A DNA stretch of 64,000 bases from CALVGQ01 sp031551965 (GCA_031551965.1 JAVBMW010000020.1:5936-69935); one strand, 5' to 3'. Shown: positions 30,627 to 39,485, numbered from the stretch's first letter. The notes: a model not told the origin generated them from the letters alone. Translations and numbers: made by a program.

Positions 30627-33345
30627 GAAGTACTTTTTGACAACGTGGACATAATCCCTCAGCGTCATGTTCTTTAGAGATATTCCAACAACGTGGACAA
30701 ACTTCGCCTTCTGCGTGATCAACTTTGATTTTTAGATTTGAATATTGTACTCCATCATTATCTTCAAAGCTTACAGCACTCACAATACACCATTGCGCAA
30801 CATTCTTTAATGATTCAAGAATTGCTTGATCTTCAGTGCTTGCACTGATTTTCAAGCTAGCTTCAAGTGGTTTACCAATTACTTTTTCTGTACGTGCTTC
30901 TTCTAATGCTTTAAGGATATCATCACGAAGTAGCATTAAACGAGAAAACTGAGTTTTGATTTCTTCGGCATTCGCATAATTTTGATCTTTCGCAAATTCT
31001 GTATAGTGAACCGAATCAGTCATATCATTTGTAAAGTTGTTCCAAACTTCTTGCATTGTGAAGCATAGAATTGGGGCCCATAAACGAGCTAAAGTATCAA
31101 CACAGTTCCACACCACAGATTGAACTTGCCTTCTGCGTTTGTCATCTTTCTTTTCAATATAAAGAATATCTTTAGTGAAATCTAAATAATAACTACTTAA
31201 TTCATTGATCATAAAGTTATTCAAAGTTGAAGTTACTAGATTATAATCATAATCCATATATGCTTTCTTTGCTTTTTGATTGACTTCATTAAGCATTACC
31301 ATAATATATTGATCAGCTGCTTCTAAATCGTTATATTCAACTAAATCATTCTTTGGATCAAAATCTTCAACATTAACATTTCCAAGCATGAATCTAAATG
31401 TATTACGAACTTTACGATATTGTTCAGAGATTTGTTTCATCATTTCATCTCCGATACGCATATCTTGTTTGAAGTCAACATTACCACACCACAAACGTAA
31501 AATATCAGCACCATATTGTTTAACAACGTTGAGTGGATCGATCGTATTACCGATTGATTTACTCATTTTCTCACCTTTAGCATCACAAACATAACCATGA
31601 GATAAAACTGATTTATAAGGGGCATGTCCATGTACTGCAGTTGAGATGATCAAACTTGAGTTGAACCAACCACGATATTGATCTGACCCTTCAAAATAGA
31701 TATCTGCAGGATGAGGTAATCCACGAGCGATCAATTCATTATTGCTAGAACCAGAATCAAACCAAACATCCATAATGTCTTTTTCTTTTGTAAACTCACC
31801 ATTAGGACTTGCAGGATTAGTATAACCTTCAGGTAGTAACTGTTTAACATCACGTTCAAACCAAACATTGCTTCCATATTCTCTGAATAAAGCTGAGATA
31901 TGATCAAATACTTCTTTTTCCATGATTGGTGTTTTGTCTTCGTTGTAGATAATTGGAATCGGAACTCCCCATAAACGTTGACGTGAAATACACCAGTCTC
32001 CACGATCTTTGATCATGTTTGTAAGTCGAACTTCTCCCCATTCGTTATGCCATGTAACATTTTTTAATTCTGAAAGTAATTGTTCACGAATTTTTGAAAT
32101 TGAGGCAAACCATTGAACAGTAGCTCTGAAGATGATCGGCTTTTTCATACGTTCATCATGCGGATAACTATGCACGATTGTTTCTACATGAAGTAGATTG
32201 CCGCTTTCATTTAACTTCGTGATTACTTTTTTAGTACAGTCTTCAACGAAAAGTCCTTCTAAATCAGCACCTGCTTCAGCTGTCATACATCCTTTTTCAT
32301 CAACTGGGCAAAATGCTTTCAATCCATATTTTAATCCAACATAGAAGTCATCAGCTCCATGACCTGGTGCTGTATGAACACATCCTGTACCATCTTCATC
32401 AGTTACGTGATTTCCACAGATGATCACAGACGGACGTTCTGGATAAAACGGATGATTCACTGTAATCAATTCTAATTGTTTACCTTTAAAAGTTGCTACT
32501 GTTCCTAGATCAGTTAAACCAAATTTTTCTAATAGTTTATCTTTTAATGTGTCAACGAAAATCAGCTTTCCTTTTTCAGTATTTACACATACATAAGTAT
32601 AAGCCTCATTTAAACAGATCGCTAAATTTGCAGGGATTGTCCTAGGAGTAGTTGTCCAAATGACAAATTTTTCATCGCCATTTAAAACACCTTTACCATC
32701 AAGTACATCAAACGCCACAAAGATCGTTGGATCTTTTTTATCAAAATAAACGATTTCGCTATCGGCAATCGCCGTTTCTTGTACAGGTGACCAGTAGATC
32801 GGTTTTAATCCTTGATAGATCAATCCATCTAGTGCCATCTTCGCAAAACTATCCACTTGATTCGCTTCAAATTCTTTTTTCAATGTGATGTACGGATTTT
32901 CAAAATCGGCCCATGTTCCTAAACGTTTCATCGTGCTCATTTGAGTTGCGATTTGTCCCTTAGCGTATTCTTCACATTTTTTTCTGAATTCAGCTGGACT
33001 GATTTCTTTACGGTTTACTCCTAATTTTTGGATAGCATTTTCAATCGGTAATCCATGAGTATCCCATCCTGGAAAAAACGGTGTGTAGTAGCCATTCATT
33101 GCATGTGATCTTACAATAAAATCTTTAATAATACGATTCATTGCCGTTCCAGCATGCAAATTCCCATTCGCATACGGAGGACCATCATGAAGTACAAACA
33201 AAGGTTGTCCTTCATGTGCTTTCAATAATTTTTTGTATGCCTCATCATTTTCCCAAGTTTCTAAAAAAGCAGGTTCTTTAACATTTAAGTTTCCTCTCAT
33301 TTCAAACTCAGTTTTTGGCATCAGTAGTGTGTCTTTAAAATCCAT
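30619..33345 (-). CDS. ileS: Isoleucyl-tRNA synthetase
   Basis: Class I synthetase charging tRNA-Ile, 908 residues. The HIGH-type signature is GNLHAGTAMN and the KMSKS loop is GEKMSKSIGN. The editing (CP1) domain contains WTTTPRTIPANLAI. The C-terminal zinc finger uses CPRCWNISKEH and CPRCQKVL. Homologues start MDYKDTLLMPKTEF. Here the ATG at 33345 (MDFKDTLLMPKTEF) has AAAGG nine bases upstream, so it is preferred over the ATG at 33354. A T-box leader directly upstream makes expression depend on uncharged tRNA-Ile. It lies after divIVA, the classic order in Firmicutes. Confidence 0.96.
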   Translation of the reverse strand: MDFKDTLLMPKTEFEMRGNLNVKEPAFLETWENDEAYKKLLKAHEGQPLFVLHDGPPYANGNLHAGTAMNRIIKDFIVRSHAMNGYYTPFFPGWDTHGLPIENAIQKLGVNRKEISPAEFRKKCEEYAKGQIATQMSTMKRLGTWADFENPYITLKKEFEANQVDSFAKMALDGLIYQGLKPIYWSPVQETAIADSEIVYFDKKDPTIFVAFDVLDGKGVLNGDEKFVIWTTTPRTIPANLAICLNEAYTYVCVNTEKGKLIFVDTLKDKLLEKFGLTDLGTVATFKGKQLELITVNHPFYPERPSVIICGNHVTDEDGTGCVHTAPGHGADDFYVGLKYGLKAFCPVDEKGCMTAEAGADLEGLFVEDCTKKVITKLNESGNLLHVETIVHSYPHDERMKKPIIFRATVQWFASISKIREQLLSELKNVTWHNEWGEVRLTNMIKDRGDWCISRQRLWGVPIPIIYNEDKTPIMEKEVFDHISALFREYGSNVWFERDVKQLLPEGYTNPASPNGEFTKEKDIMDVWFDSGSSNNELIARGLPHPADIYFEGSDQYRGWFNSSLIISTAVHGHAPYKSVLSHGYVCDAKGEKMSKSIGNTIDPLNVVKQYGADILRLWCGNVDFKQDMRIGDEMMKQISEQYRKVRNTFRFMLGNVNVEDFDPKNDLVEYNDLEAADQYIMVMLNEVNQKAKKAYMDYDYNLVTSTLNNFMINELSSYYLDFTKDILYIEKKDDKRRRQVQSVVWNCVDTLARLWAPILCFTMQEVWNNFTNDMTDSVHYTEFAKDQNYANAEEIKTQFSRLMLLRDDILKALEEARTEKVIGKPLEASLKISASTEDQAILESLKNVAQWCIVSAVSFEDNDGVQYSNLKIKVDHAEGEVCPRCWNISKEHDAEGLCPRCQKVLHG

Positions 33346-33362
33346 AATATTCATCCTTTCAT

Positions 33363-33575
33363 AAAAAAACGCCCTTATTAAAATCTAAGGACGAAAATTC
33401 GCGGTACCACCTTAGTTCATACTCAAAGAGTATGCCCTCAAACTGTTAACGCCAGTATACGGTTTTTACTACGTTTCGTAAAAACAACTCCCAAGTGATA
33501 TCTAGTATGTATCTTTGAATCGTTTGCACCAACCACGATTTCTCTAAACCTGATTACATCTAGCCTGTCTTGTTC
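33363..33575 (-). promoter_or_regulatory. T-box leader of ileS
   Basis: The minus strand holds the T-box core GGTGGTACCGCGAA (33398-33411). It is followed by a terminator with stem CGTCCTTA/TAAGGGCG and seven T (33393-33363). The upstream Stem I region contains ATATC near 33500, which provides an ATC Ile specifier. The leader fills the gap between divIVA and ileS. Binding of uncharged tRNA-Ile should favour the antiterminator and transcription of ileS. The specifier position is inferred without folding. Confidence 0.9.
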
Positions 33576-33580
33576 AACGT

Positions 33581-34051
33581 TTATCTTTTTCCCTTCATCC
33601 AATCCATATTTGGAATTTCAGGAAGTTCAAATTCATCAATCACTTTCATAAGTGAATTAACTTGTGCCTTCATATCTTCTTTCATTACACTTGCTTCATT
33701 TGATACATTTGCAACATCAACTAATACAATCCTCGCCGTTGATAATGCTTCTGTAATGATCGAATTTGCATTTGAATGCGCTGTTTCAATAATCATATTC
33801 GCTTCTTTCAAGGCAATTCGAGCTAAATCTTCTGCTGCTCTTTCTTTAATCGTGATCCCTGTCGAAAGTTCCTGATAATTATTTTTCAACTCATTAAATT
33901 TTTCTTCAACGATTTTCAAATGCATTTTATAATTGGCAATTTCATTTTCGAGTTGAGCGATTTTGTTTTCATATTCCAAAATCGAGTCATCTACCTCAAA
34001 ACGATCATACCCTTTTTTCATGATTCGAAATTGCGGTCTTCCTTCTGACAT
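33581..34051 (-). CDS. divIVA: DivIVA-domain cell division protein
   Basis: A 156-residue coiled-coil protein that recognises negatively curved membrane and places division or polar proteins. The N-terminal DivIVA motif is FRIMKKGYDRFEVDDSILEY at about 8-27, with the membrane-contacting region before it. Residues about 28-65 form the first coiled coil and about 75-140 the second. It ends with EFELPEIPNMDWMKGKR. It follows ylmH by nine bases and precedes the ileS T-box. This position next to sepF and ylmH is the standard one in Firmicutes. Confidence 0.92.
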   Translation of the reverse strand: MSEGRPQFRIMKKGYDRFEVDDSILEYENKIAQLENEIANYKMHLKIVEEKFNELKNNYQELSTGITIKERAAEDLARIALKEANMIIETAHSNANSIITEALSTARIVLVDVANVSNEASVMKEDMKAQVNSLMKVIDEFELPEIPNMDWMKGKR

Positions 34052-34060
34052 ACTCTACTC

Positions 34061-34804
34061 CTAACAATATTTCTTGATTTCAACTACAAATCTTCCCTTT
34101 CGAGTAAGATTTCCATCGCTTGCGATTTCAAAACGACCTACTTTAGTAATCGAAATCGTATCCCTATTATGACACAACTTCGTACTTTCTTCAATAATTT
34201 CATGATTTACTTTTACTAAACCTTCTGTGATCATGTCTTGTGCATGTTGTCTAGAACAGGGAACCAAACTACTTACTATATTATCTAACCGAAAACTCGC
34301 AATGTTAATGGTAAACCGTTCATATATTTGTTCAGGCTCATAATGTTGATCACTTACTTCAAAATGTACATTCGTTTTATGAATTTGTGTACATTGTTCG
34401 ATGACAACAGAAGCAATATGTTTTGTACAATAGACAACGATTTTATCATCTTGCACAAACATATCACCAAACTGATTGCGGTCTATTTTCAGTGCCATCA
34501 ATGAACCTAACAAATCTCGATGTGTTAACTGCACAAATTTCTTACTTACTTTCGCAACTAAACAAACCACAAAATCATTTTCTTCAAAGTCAGTACAAAG
34601 AAAAGCTATCCGGGCACGTCTTGCGAGTGGATAGCTTGGCACTCTTTGCATATTGATTTTATTTGAAAATCGTTTTTCAATAAACATCAATTGAGTTTCA
34701 TCTAAAAAAGGTGTCGCAACATTACGATTTTGAAATATTGCCTGATCATAAAGATCTTCTATTCTAGCTAAAAGTTGTTTTTGATCTGTACTCAAATTAG
34801 TCAT
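34061..34804 (-). CDS. ylmH: RNA-binding S4-domain protein YlmH
   Basis: A 247-residue protein of the YlmH family. The C-terminal S4 RNA-binding domain (about 175-235) reads FRLDNIVSSLVPCSRQHAQD and MITEGLVKVNHEIIEES. The N-terminal 170 residues form the YlmH-specific region with AFLCTDFEENDFVVCLVA. The family has been linked to ribosome rescue or quality control in Bacillus. The gene overlaps sepF by eight bases and is cotranscribed with divIVA. ylmG, usually between sepF and ylmH, is missing here. Confidence 0.9.
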   Translation of the reverse strand: MTNLSTDQKQLLARIEDLYDQAIFQNRNVATPFLDETQLMFIEKRFSNKINMQRVPSYPLARRARIAFLCTDFEENDFVVCLVAKVSKKFVQLTHRDLLGSLMALKIDRNQFGDMFVQDDKIVVYCTKHIASVVIEQCTQIHKTNVHFEVSDQHYEPEQIYERFTINIASFRLDNIVSSLVPCSRQHAQDMITEGLVKVNHEIIEESTKLCHNRDTISITKVGRFEIASDGNLTRKGRFVVEIKKYC

Positions 34805-35198
34805 CAGATTCTAAATTGATTTCACCATCTACTTTAATACTTGCAGGTGTACAAATAAATACATTAGCTCCAATTTTTTGAATCGTTCCATCTAATGTAA
34901 ATACTACTCCTGTTAAGAAGTCGATCGTGCGTTGTGCATGATCACGTTGTAAACGGTGTAAATTTAACACAGCAGCTCTTTTCATTTTTAAATGACGAGC
35001 TACTTCTTCAGCTTCTTCAAAAGAACGTGGTTCAAATAATACCATATTCGTTTCACCACTTACTTGTTGAGAAACTTTCTTTTTAGCTACTGGTTGTTCA
35101 TATTGATTGAAAACTGCAGCAGCTTCTTCTTGCGTCATTTCAATTTCTTCTTCATCTACAGTTGTAAATGTTTCTTTTATTTTGTCCATGATTCCCAT
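34797..35198 (-). CDS. sepF: Cell division protein SepF
   Basis: A 133-residue FtsZ-binding protein that anchors and shapes the division ring at the membrane. The N-terminal amphipathic helix is MGIMDKIKETFTTVDEEE, followed by an acidic linker. The C-terminal SepF domain (about 50-130) has MVLFEPRSFEEAEEVARHLK, AAVLNLHRLQRDHAQRTIDF and LTGVVFTLDGTIQKIGANVF. The length and domain order are normal. The downstream ylmH start lies within its last codons. Confidence 0.92.
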   Translation of the reverse strand: MGIMDKIKETFTTVDEEEIEMTQEEAAAVFNQYEQPVAKKKVSQQVSGETNMVLFEPRSFEEAEEVARHLKMKRAAVLNLHRLQRDHAQRTIDFLTGVVFTLDGTIQKIGANVFICTPASIKVDGEINLESDD

Positions 35199-35235
35199 AA
35201 GTGAAAATCCTCCTATACGAAATCATTATATCACA

Positions 35236-35505
35236 TTATTTACAGTTGTCGTCTCTATTTTTTCGATGTTCATCAACGATAACTACATCAATTCCAATAC
35301 TTTGAACTCGATTCACAGAAATAATTGTTTTTGTTTCTACAAAATAATTGTAAAACCAATTAATGTAAAATTTTTTCTTTCTTTGTACACACAATGCTTC
35401 AATTTGAAAATTACATGGATCAAATTCAAAATCGACTACTCGTCCTAAGCATTGGCCATCACATGCATTGATAACTTGTTTCTTACTTAATACACTCGCT
35501 TTCAT
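35236..35505 (-). CDS. YlmC/YmxH-family PRC-barrel sporulation protein
   Basis: An 89-residue PRC-barrel protein of the YlmC/YmxH family, often found beside sigG. The core reads LSKKQVINACDGQCLGRVVD then FEFDPCNFQIEALCVQ, and VNRVQSIGIDVVIVD closes the barrel. A GTG at 35514 and an ATG at 35511 are in frame, but AGGTG six bases before the ATG at 35505 favours this start (MKASVLSKK). Its role in sporulation is not defined. Gene order sigG-ylmC-sepF matches Bacillus and Clostridium, without ylmD and ylmE. Confidence 0.82.
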   Translation of the reverse strand: MKASVLSKKQVINACDGQCLGRVVDFEFDPCNFQIEALCVQRKKKFYINWFYNYFVETKTIISVNRVQSIGIDVVIVDEHRKNRDDNCK

Positions 35506-35547
35506 ATTCATCACCTAATTCAGTATATGAAAACATCTAGGCAATGT

Positions 35548-36321
35548 TCACAAACTTTTCTTTAATTCACTCAAAGCGTTTTTTTCTAGGCGAGAAACTT
35601 GTGCTTGGCTAATTCCTAATTCTTCTGCAATTTCTACTTGTGTCTGTCCATTGTAATATCGTTTTATTAATATATCTTTTTCTTTTGGATTTAAATGTCT
35701 CATGCTTTCTTGAATGGACAATGAATTACTTAATTTTTCTATTTCATCATTTTCATCTTGAATTTGATCAAGTAAAAATAAGGAATCACTATCATCACTA
35801 TAAATAGGTTCAAAAATACTTACAACACTTTGAATCGACTCTAAGCTTTCATGGATATCTTTTACTGAAAATCCAGTGATTTCACTTAATTGCTCAAAGG
35901 TTGGATCTTTGTGGTTAGTGTGAATATACTCTTCTTTTTCTCTTAAAACTTTATAAGCGATATCTTTTAAATGACGTGAAACACGGATCATCTGATTGTC
36001 TCTCATATATCTTTTCATTTCACCTAAAATCATTGGAACAGCATAAGTAGAAAAACGAACTTCGTGTTTTAAATCAAAATTATCAATTGCTTTGATTAGA
36101 CCAACACAACCAATTTGAAATAGATCATCCATATTTTCTGCACGATAACCAAAGCGTTGTGTCATCGCAAGAACAAGCTTCAAATTGCCCATAATCAACT
36201 TTTCTTTACAGCTCTCATCACCTGCTTGTAGTTGTTTAAATAAAATCATCATTTCACTATTTTTTAATACTGGTAATGTTGATGTATTAACACCACAAAT
36301 TTCTACTTTATACTTTGCCAT
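35548..36321 (-). CDS. sigG: Sporulation sigma factor SigG
   Basis: Forespore-specific late sigma factor of 257 residues. The N-terminus KVEICGVNTSTLPVLKNSEM is the SigG signature and separates it from SigF. Region 2 has DDLFQIGCVGLIKAIDNFDL and FSTYAVPMILGEMKRYMRDN. Region 4 ends with QTQVEIAEELGISQAQVSRL, the -35 reading helix-turn-helix. All regions are complete. The ribosome site is GGAGGTG. It is strong evidence that the organism forms, or formed, endospores. It is the first gene of the run to ylmC, sepF, ylmH and divIVA. Confidence 0.95.
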   Translation of the reverse strand: MAKYKVEICGVNTSTLPVLKNSEMMILFKQLQAGDESCKEKLIMGNLKLVLAMTQRFGYRAENMDDLFQIGCVGLIKAIDNFDLKHEVRFSTYAVPMILGEMKRYMRDNQMIRVSRHLKDIAYKVLREKEEYIHTNHKDPTFEQLSEITGFSVKDIHESLESIQSVVSIFEPIYSDDSDSLFLLDQIQDENDEIEKLSNSLSIQESMRHLNPKEKDILIKRYYNGQTQVEIAEELGISQAQVSRLEKNALSELKKSL

Positions 36322-36424
36322 AAGCCACCTCCAGAAGTAATGGTAGTTTTACCCCTAGAGAATTTTTTTATGCTTTAATTAAATGGAAATATAAGGTAGA
36401 ATGTTTAATAGTGAGGTTAAAACT

Positions 36425-36904
36425 ATGAATATTAGACAAGCAAAAGAAGCAGATTGTAAAGAAATCGGCAATTTAATAAAATTGATGGCTGAATATGAAA
36501 AAATGACCGATGAGGTCATTTGGGATGAAAAAACATTATACAATGAACTCTTTGTCGAAAAAAATGCTCATGTATTGATTGGTGAAATCGATGATAAAAT
36601 CATTGGTTTTGCGTTATACTTCTTCAATTTTTCAACTTTTATTGGTAGAAAAGGTTTATATTTAGAAGATCTCTTCGTAAAAGAAGAATATCGCAAATCA
36701 GGTTATGGTAAACAATTCTTCAAAGAATTAGCTACGATCGCAAAAGAAAAAAATTGTGGCAGAATGGAGTGGGTATGCCTGAACTGGAATCAGCCCTCTA
36801 TTGATTTTTATACAAAAAAATTAAATGCAACCCCAATGAGTGAATGGACAGTTTATCGCTTAACTGAAGATCAATTTGATGATGTTGTAGAAAGTTGTAT
36901 CTAA
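36425..36904 (+). CDS. GNAT acetyltransferase, diamine/SSAT-like
   Basis: A 159-residue acetyl-CoA dependent N-acetyltransferase. The sequence MNIRQAKEADCKEIGNLIKL opens the fold. The acetyl-CoA site is KEEYRKSGYGKQFFKEL, and LYLEDLFV before it and MEWVCLNWNQPSIDFYTKK after it are typical of the spermidine/spermine N1-acetyltransferase group. It may therefore act on polyamines or similar small amines. A start at 36401 is in frame, but GTGAGG eight bases before the ATG at 36425 and family alignment favour the shorter form. A strong terminator follows. Confidence 0.85.
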   Translation: MNIRQAKEADCKEIGNLIKLMAEYEKMTDEVIWDEKTLYNELFVEKNAHVLIGEIDDKIIGFALYFFNFSTFIGRKGLYLEDLFVKEEYRKSGYGKQFFKELATIAKEKNCGRMEWVCLNWNQPSIDFYTKKLNATPMSEWTVYRLTEDQFDDVVESCI

Positions 36905-36912
36905 TTTTCATT

Positions 36913-36951
36913 AAAACAGATAAATCTTTAACTGAGATTTATCTGTTTTTT
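36913..36951 (+). terminator. Strong terminator after the GNAT gene
   Basis: A perfect 15-pair stem (AAAACAGATAAATCT against AGATTTATCTGTTTT) with a seven-base loop runs straight into T residues. It may also act on the convergent ATPase gene that ends at 36955. Confidence 0.85.
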
Positions 36952-36954
36952 GAA

Positions 36955-38217
36955 TTATTTTTTTAAACAGCCTAGTGGTACAACAAGAACTCCATCTTCT
37001 CTTTTATAAGCTAATCTTCCACCATAAAGAACCATTAAAAATGCAGGTTTTCCTCTTTTCTCTGTATTCACTTTGCTTTCGAATTTTAGCAAGCTTTCAG
37101 CTGCTTTTTCTACTGCATCAGTTCCAAGCTTAATTTCAATTGCTGCCCAACGATCATCTGGTAAATTGATTATTGCATCCACTTCCAAATTATTGGCATC
37201 TCGATAATGATATACCTTTCCACCCAAGGAATTTGCATAAATTGATAGATCATGAATACATAAAGACTCAAATAAAAATCCAAAAGAATTTAAATCATTC
37301 ATTAATTTTTTTGACGTTATTCCCAAAGTAGCACAGGCAATACCCGTATCAGCCAATTCTTTTTTATAAGCGGTTCGTATGGCAGTTTTGCTTCTTAATT
37401 GTGTACTCCACGCTTCTATATTTTCGATAATAAATAACTTCTGCAAAGTATTGACATAATCGGAAAATGTTTTATCATCAATTTTAATTCCTTCATTTTC
37501 CATATCCTCTTTAATCGTTTTATCTGTCACAGTTGTTGAAATGTTTCGAGCATATGATTTTAAAATTGCCAACATTTTTTTGGGATCCCTTTTAACTCCG
37601 TCAATTTTTATGATATCTTCATTAATCAATAAATCTAAGTATCCTCGATTTGCCAAAATAAAATCTTCTTCATCATAATTCAAATAATCTGGAAATCCAC
37701 CTCTTACAATTATTTGTGCTATTTTCTCAATCCCTAATTTAGATTCACCTTTAACCAAATCGTTTCCATTAAATACTTCTTCTAAACTCACTTCTCCACT
37801 TGACTCTTTTGTTTCATAAAGGGACATTGTTTTCATCTTTACTTTATTTATTCTACCTGTTCCAGAGTGTTTTGTAATCCCTTCTTTAGGTGCACTTGAT
37901 CCAGTTAATAAATAATTCCCTTTTTCTCCACTATTATCAACATCGCTTCTGATCATATCCCACACTTCTGGTACTTCTTGCCATTCATCAAAAAGTATGG
38001 GTTTCTCCTTAGAAAAATAATAATCCGGATCTGTTTTAACATAAGTTGCATAAGCCTTGCCCATTCTTGGGTCTTGAAATTCAATAATTGTCTTAGATAG
38101 CATTTTACATGTTGTGCTTTTACCACAATATTTCATTCCTTCTACTAAAACCGCACCTGATACACGTTGATTTTTTTTAATTTCTTCTTCAACTATTCTA
38201 TATAAATATTCTTTCAC
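36955..38217 (-). CDS. AAA-type ATPase with DUF4143 domain
   Basis: A 420-residue protein of the AAA_14/DUF4143 family, common in gut Firmicutes and of unknown function. The P-loop is LVEGMKYCGKSTT at about 25-37, Walker B-like ILFDEWQEVPEVW follows, then LLTGSSAP (sensor). The DUF4143 part (about 195-400) contains GGFPDYLN, ARNISTTVTDKTI and a nuclease-like FLFESLCIHDL and YHYRDANNLEVDAIINLP region. The start codon is GTG at 38215-38217, six bases after GAGGTG. Its promoter is preceded by four copies of a 23-bp direct repeat. Confidence 0.82.
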   Translation of the reverse strand: MKEYLYRIVEEEIKKNQRVSGAVLVEGMKYCGKSTTCKMLSKTIIEFQDPRMGKAYATYVKTDPDYYFSKEKPILFDEWQEVPEVWDMIRSDVDNSGEKGNYLLTGSSAPKEGITKHSGTGRINKVKMKTMSLYETKESSGEVSLEEVFNGNDLVKGESKLGIEKIAQIIVRGGFPDYLNYDEEDFILANRGYLDLLINEDIIKIDGVKRDPKKMLAILKSYARNISTTVTDKTIKEDMENEGIKIDDKTFSDYVNTLQKLFIIENIEAWSTQLRSKTAIRTAYKKELADTGIACATLGITSKKLMNDLNSFGFLFESLCIHDLSIYANSLGGKVYHYRDANNLEVDAIINLPDDRWAAIEIKLGTDAVEKAAESLLKFESKVNTEKRGKPAFLMVLYGGRLAYKREDGVLVVPLGCLKK

Positions 38218-38235
38218 TTATATCACCTCATTAAT

Positions 38236-38264
38236 ATTATAACCTAAAATAAAAGGTTAAACAA
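38236..38264 (-). promoter_or_regulatory. Promoter of the AAA/DUF4143 gene
   Basis: TTGTTT (38259-38264 on the minus strand) and a consensus TATAAT (38236-38241) are separated by 17 bases. The 23-bp repeats begin four bases upstream of the -35 box. Confidence 0.65.
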
Positions 38265-38268
38265 CTTT

Positions 38269-38354
38269 ATTCCGTGTTTTGAGGCATATTCATTCCGTAT
38301 TTTGAGGATGTTTTATTCCCTGTTTTGAAGCACATTCATTCCGTGTTTTGTGGA
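38269..38354. repeat. Array of 23-bp tandem direct repeats
   Basis: ATTCCGTGTTTTG and close variants start at 38269, 38292, 38315 and 38338, exactly 23 bases apart. Three units are complete and the fourth is partial. The conserved 13-base core varies at one or two positions (ATTCCGTATTTTG, ATTCCCTGTTTTG), while the remaining 10 bases vary more. There is no reading frame through the array. It fills the gap between the ATPase promoter and the end of the M42 gene. It looks like a set of protein-binding sites, but no binder is known. Confidence 0.85.
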
Positions 38355-38355
38355 T

Positions 38356-39420
38356 TTAAAATGATGTAATAATTTCTTCGTTTAGTTCTTCACAGATTTT
38401 TACGACAAGATCAACTGCAGAATTAAAATCATCTAAGCTACAAAAACCATAATTACTATGGATGTAACGTACTGGAATCCCTACTACGATGCTTGGAATA
38501 TCCTGAACGTGGATATTACCGCCATTATTGCCTCCTCCTTGACGAACACTTTCCTGACAAGGTATTTTATACTTTTCAGCTAAATCAAGCGCAAATCGTT
38601 GGAAACGCGGATTTGTGATCATCGAACGATCAAAATGACGTAGCATTGGCCCTTTATGCATTGCAGTTTGAATCATATAAGGCTCCATGAAAGTATCGTC
38701 TGCAGGACATCCTTCAAAACAAATTGCGATTTGTGGTTGTAATGCTTTGACGTTGGCATTCACACCACGATCCCCAACTTCTTCCTGTGCTGAAAAAGAG
38801 GCACATACATCTACATTTAATTTCTTTTCTTCAAGTCTTCTCATAACTTCAATCATAGCGGCTACACCAATTCGACAATCAAATGCTTTTCCTAAGAAAA
38901 GTTCTTTTTCTGCATCATATTCACAAGTAACCGCAGGTACAACAGGAGCTGCCATACGGATCTTAAACTTTTCTTTTGTCTCAACATCACTACAACTACC
39001 ACAATCAAGCACCATATTTGCGATGTCTAACTGAGACCCATTCTTTTCAGCATCACTCATGAAGTGAACTGGCTTTTGGGCAATGATCGCATGAACAAGG
39101 TTTCCATCACTATTTTTGATTGCCATTTTCGATGTTGGAAAGCTGCTTGCACTCCAACCACCAAGGGGTAGAAATCTCATAGTCCCGTTTGGTTTGATGG
39201 CTTGTACGATTAACCCAACCTCATCCAAATGAGCATCCAACATAACTTTTACTTTACCTGAATTTGAATTAAGTTCACATCTTACATTACGAAGAGTATC
39301 TTCGGTAAGATTTTTAAAATTTTTCATTTCTTCTTTTACTAAATTTGCGATTTCATCTTCAAAACCACTAGGTCCAAATGCATTTGAACAATCTTGAATC
39401 AGTTGTATTTTATCTCTCAT
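38356..39420 (-). CDS. M42-family metallo-aminopeptidase
   Basis: A 354-residue cytosolic aminopeptidase of the glutamyl-aminopeptidase/tetrahedral (TET) group. Metal and catalytic residues lie in LDAHLDEVGLIV, ASFSAQEEVGDRGV with the catalytic Glu pair, and AFDCRIGVAAMIEVM. Later landmarks are GPMLRHFDRSMITNP, QGGGNNGGNIHV and RYIHSNYGF with a metal His. Such enzymes trim peptides to amino acids and form large oligomers. It precedes a terminator and lies beside the opp operon, fitting use of imported peptides. Confidence 0.9.
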   Translation of the reverse strand: MRDKIQLIQDCSNAFGPSGFEDEIANLVKEEMKNFKNLTEDTLRNVRCELNSNSGKVKVMLDAHLDEVGLIVQAIKPNGTMRFLPLGGWSASSFPTSKMAIKNSDGNLVHAIIAQKPVHFMSDAEKNGSQLDIANMVLDCGSCSDVETKEKFKIRMAAPVVPAVTCEYDAEKELFLGKAFDCRIGVAAMIEVMRRLEEKKLNVDVCASFSAQEEVGDRGVNANVKALQPQIAICFEGCPADDTFMEPYMIQTAMHKGPMLRHFDRSMITNPRFQRFALDLAEKYKIPCQESVRQGGGNNGGNIHVQDIPSIVVGIPVRYIHSNYGFCSLDDFNSAVDLVVKICEELNEEIITSF

Positions 39421-39455
39421 AGTTTTATCCTCTTATTAAATTTAACACTTTTTAT

Positions 39456-39482
39456 TTCAAAAAAACAGTCCGAAGACTGTTT
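39456..39482 (-). terminator. Terminator of the opp operon
   Basis: AAACAGTC-TTCG-GACTGTTT on the minus strand is an eight-pair stem with a UUCG tetraloop, continuing into T residues. It follows the 66-residue membrane protein gene, so that gene is the last of the operon. Confidence 0.8.
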
Positions 39483-39485
39483 AAT

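Noticed and set aside
30627..30722. N-terminal extension of the DUF1653 protein
   Set aside because: It lies entirely in the 3' end of ileS in a different frame and homologues begin at 30626.
38269..38354. Possible CRISPR array
   Set aside because: The units are contiguous 23-bp tandem copies with no unique spacers, only four in number, and no cas genes are near.
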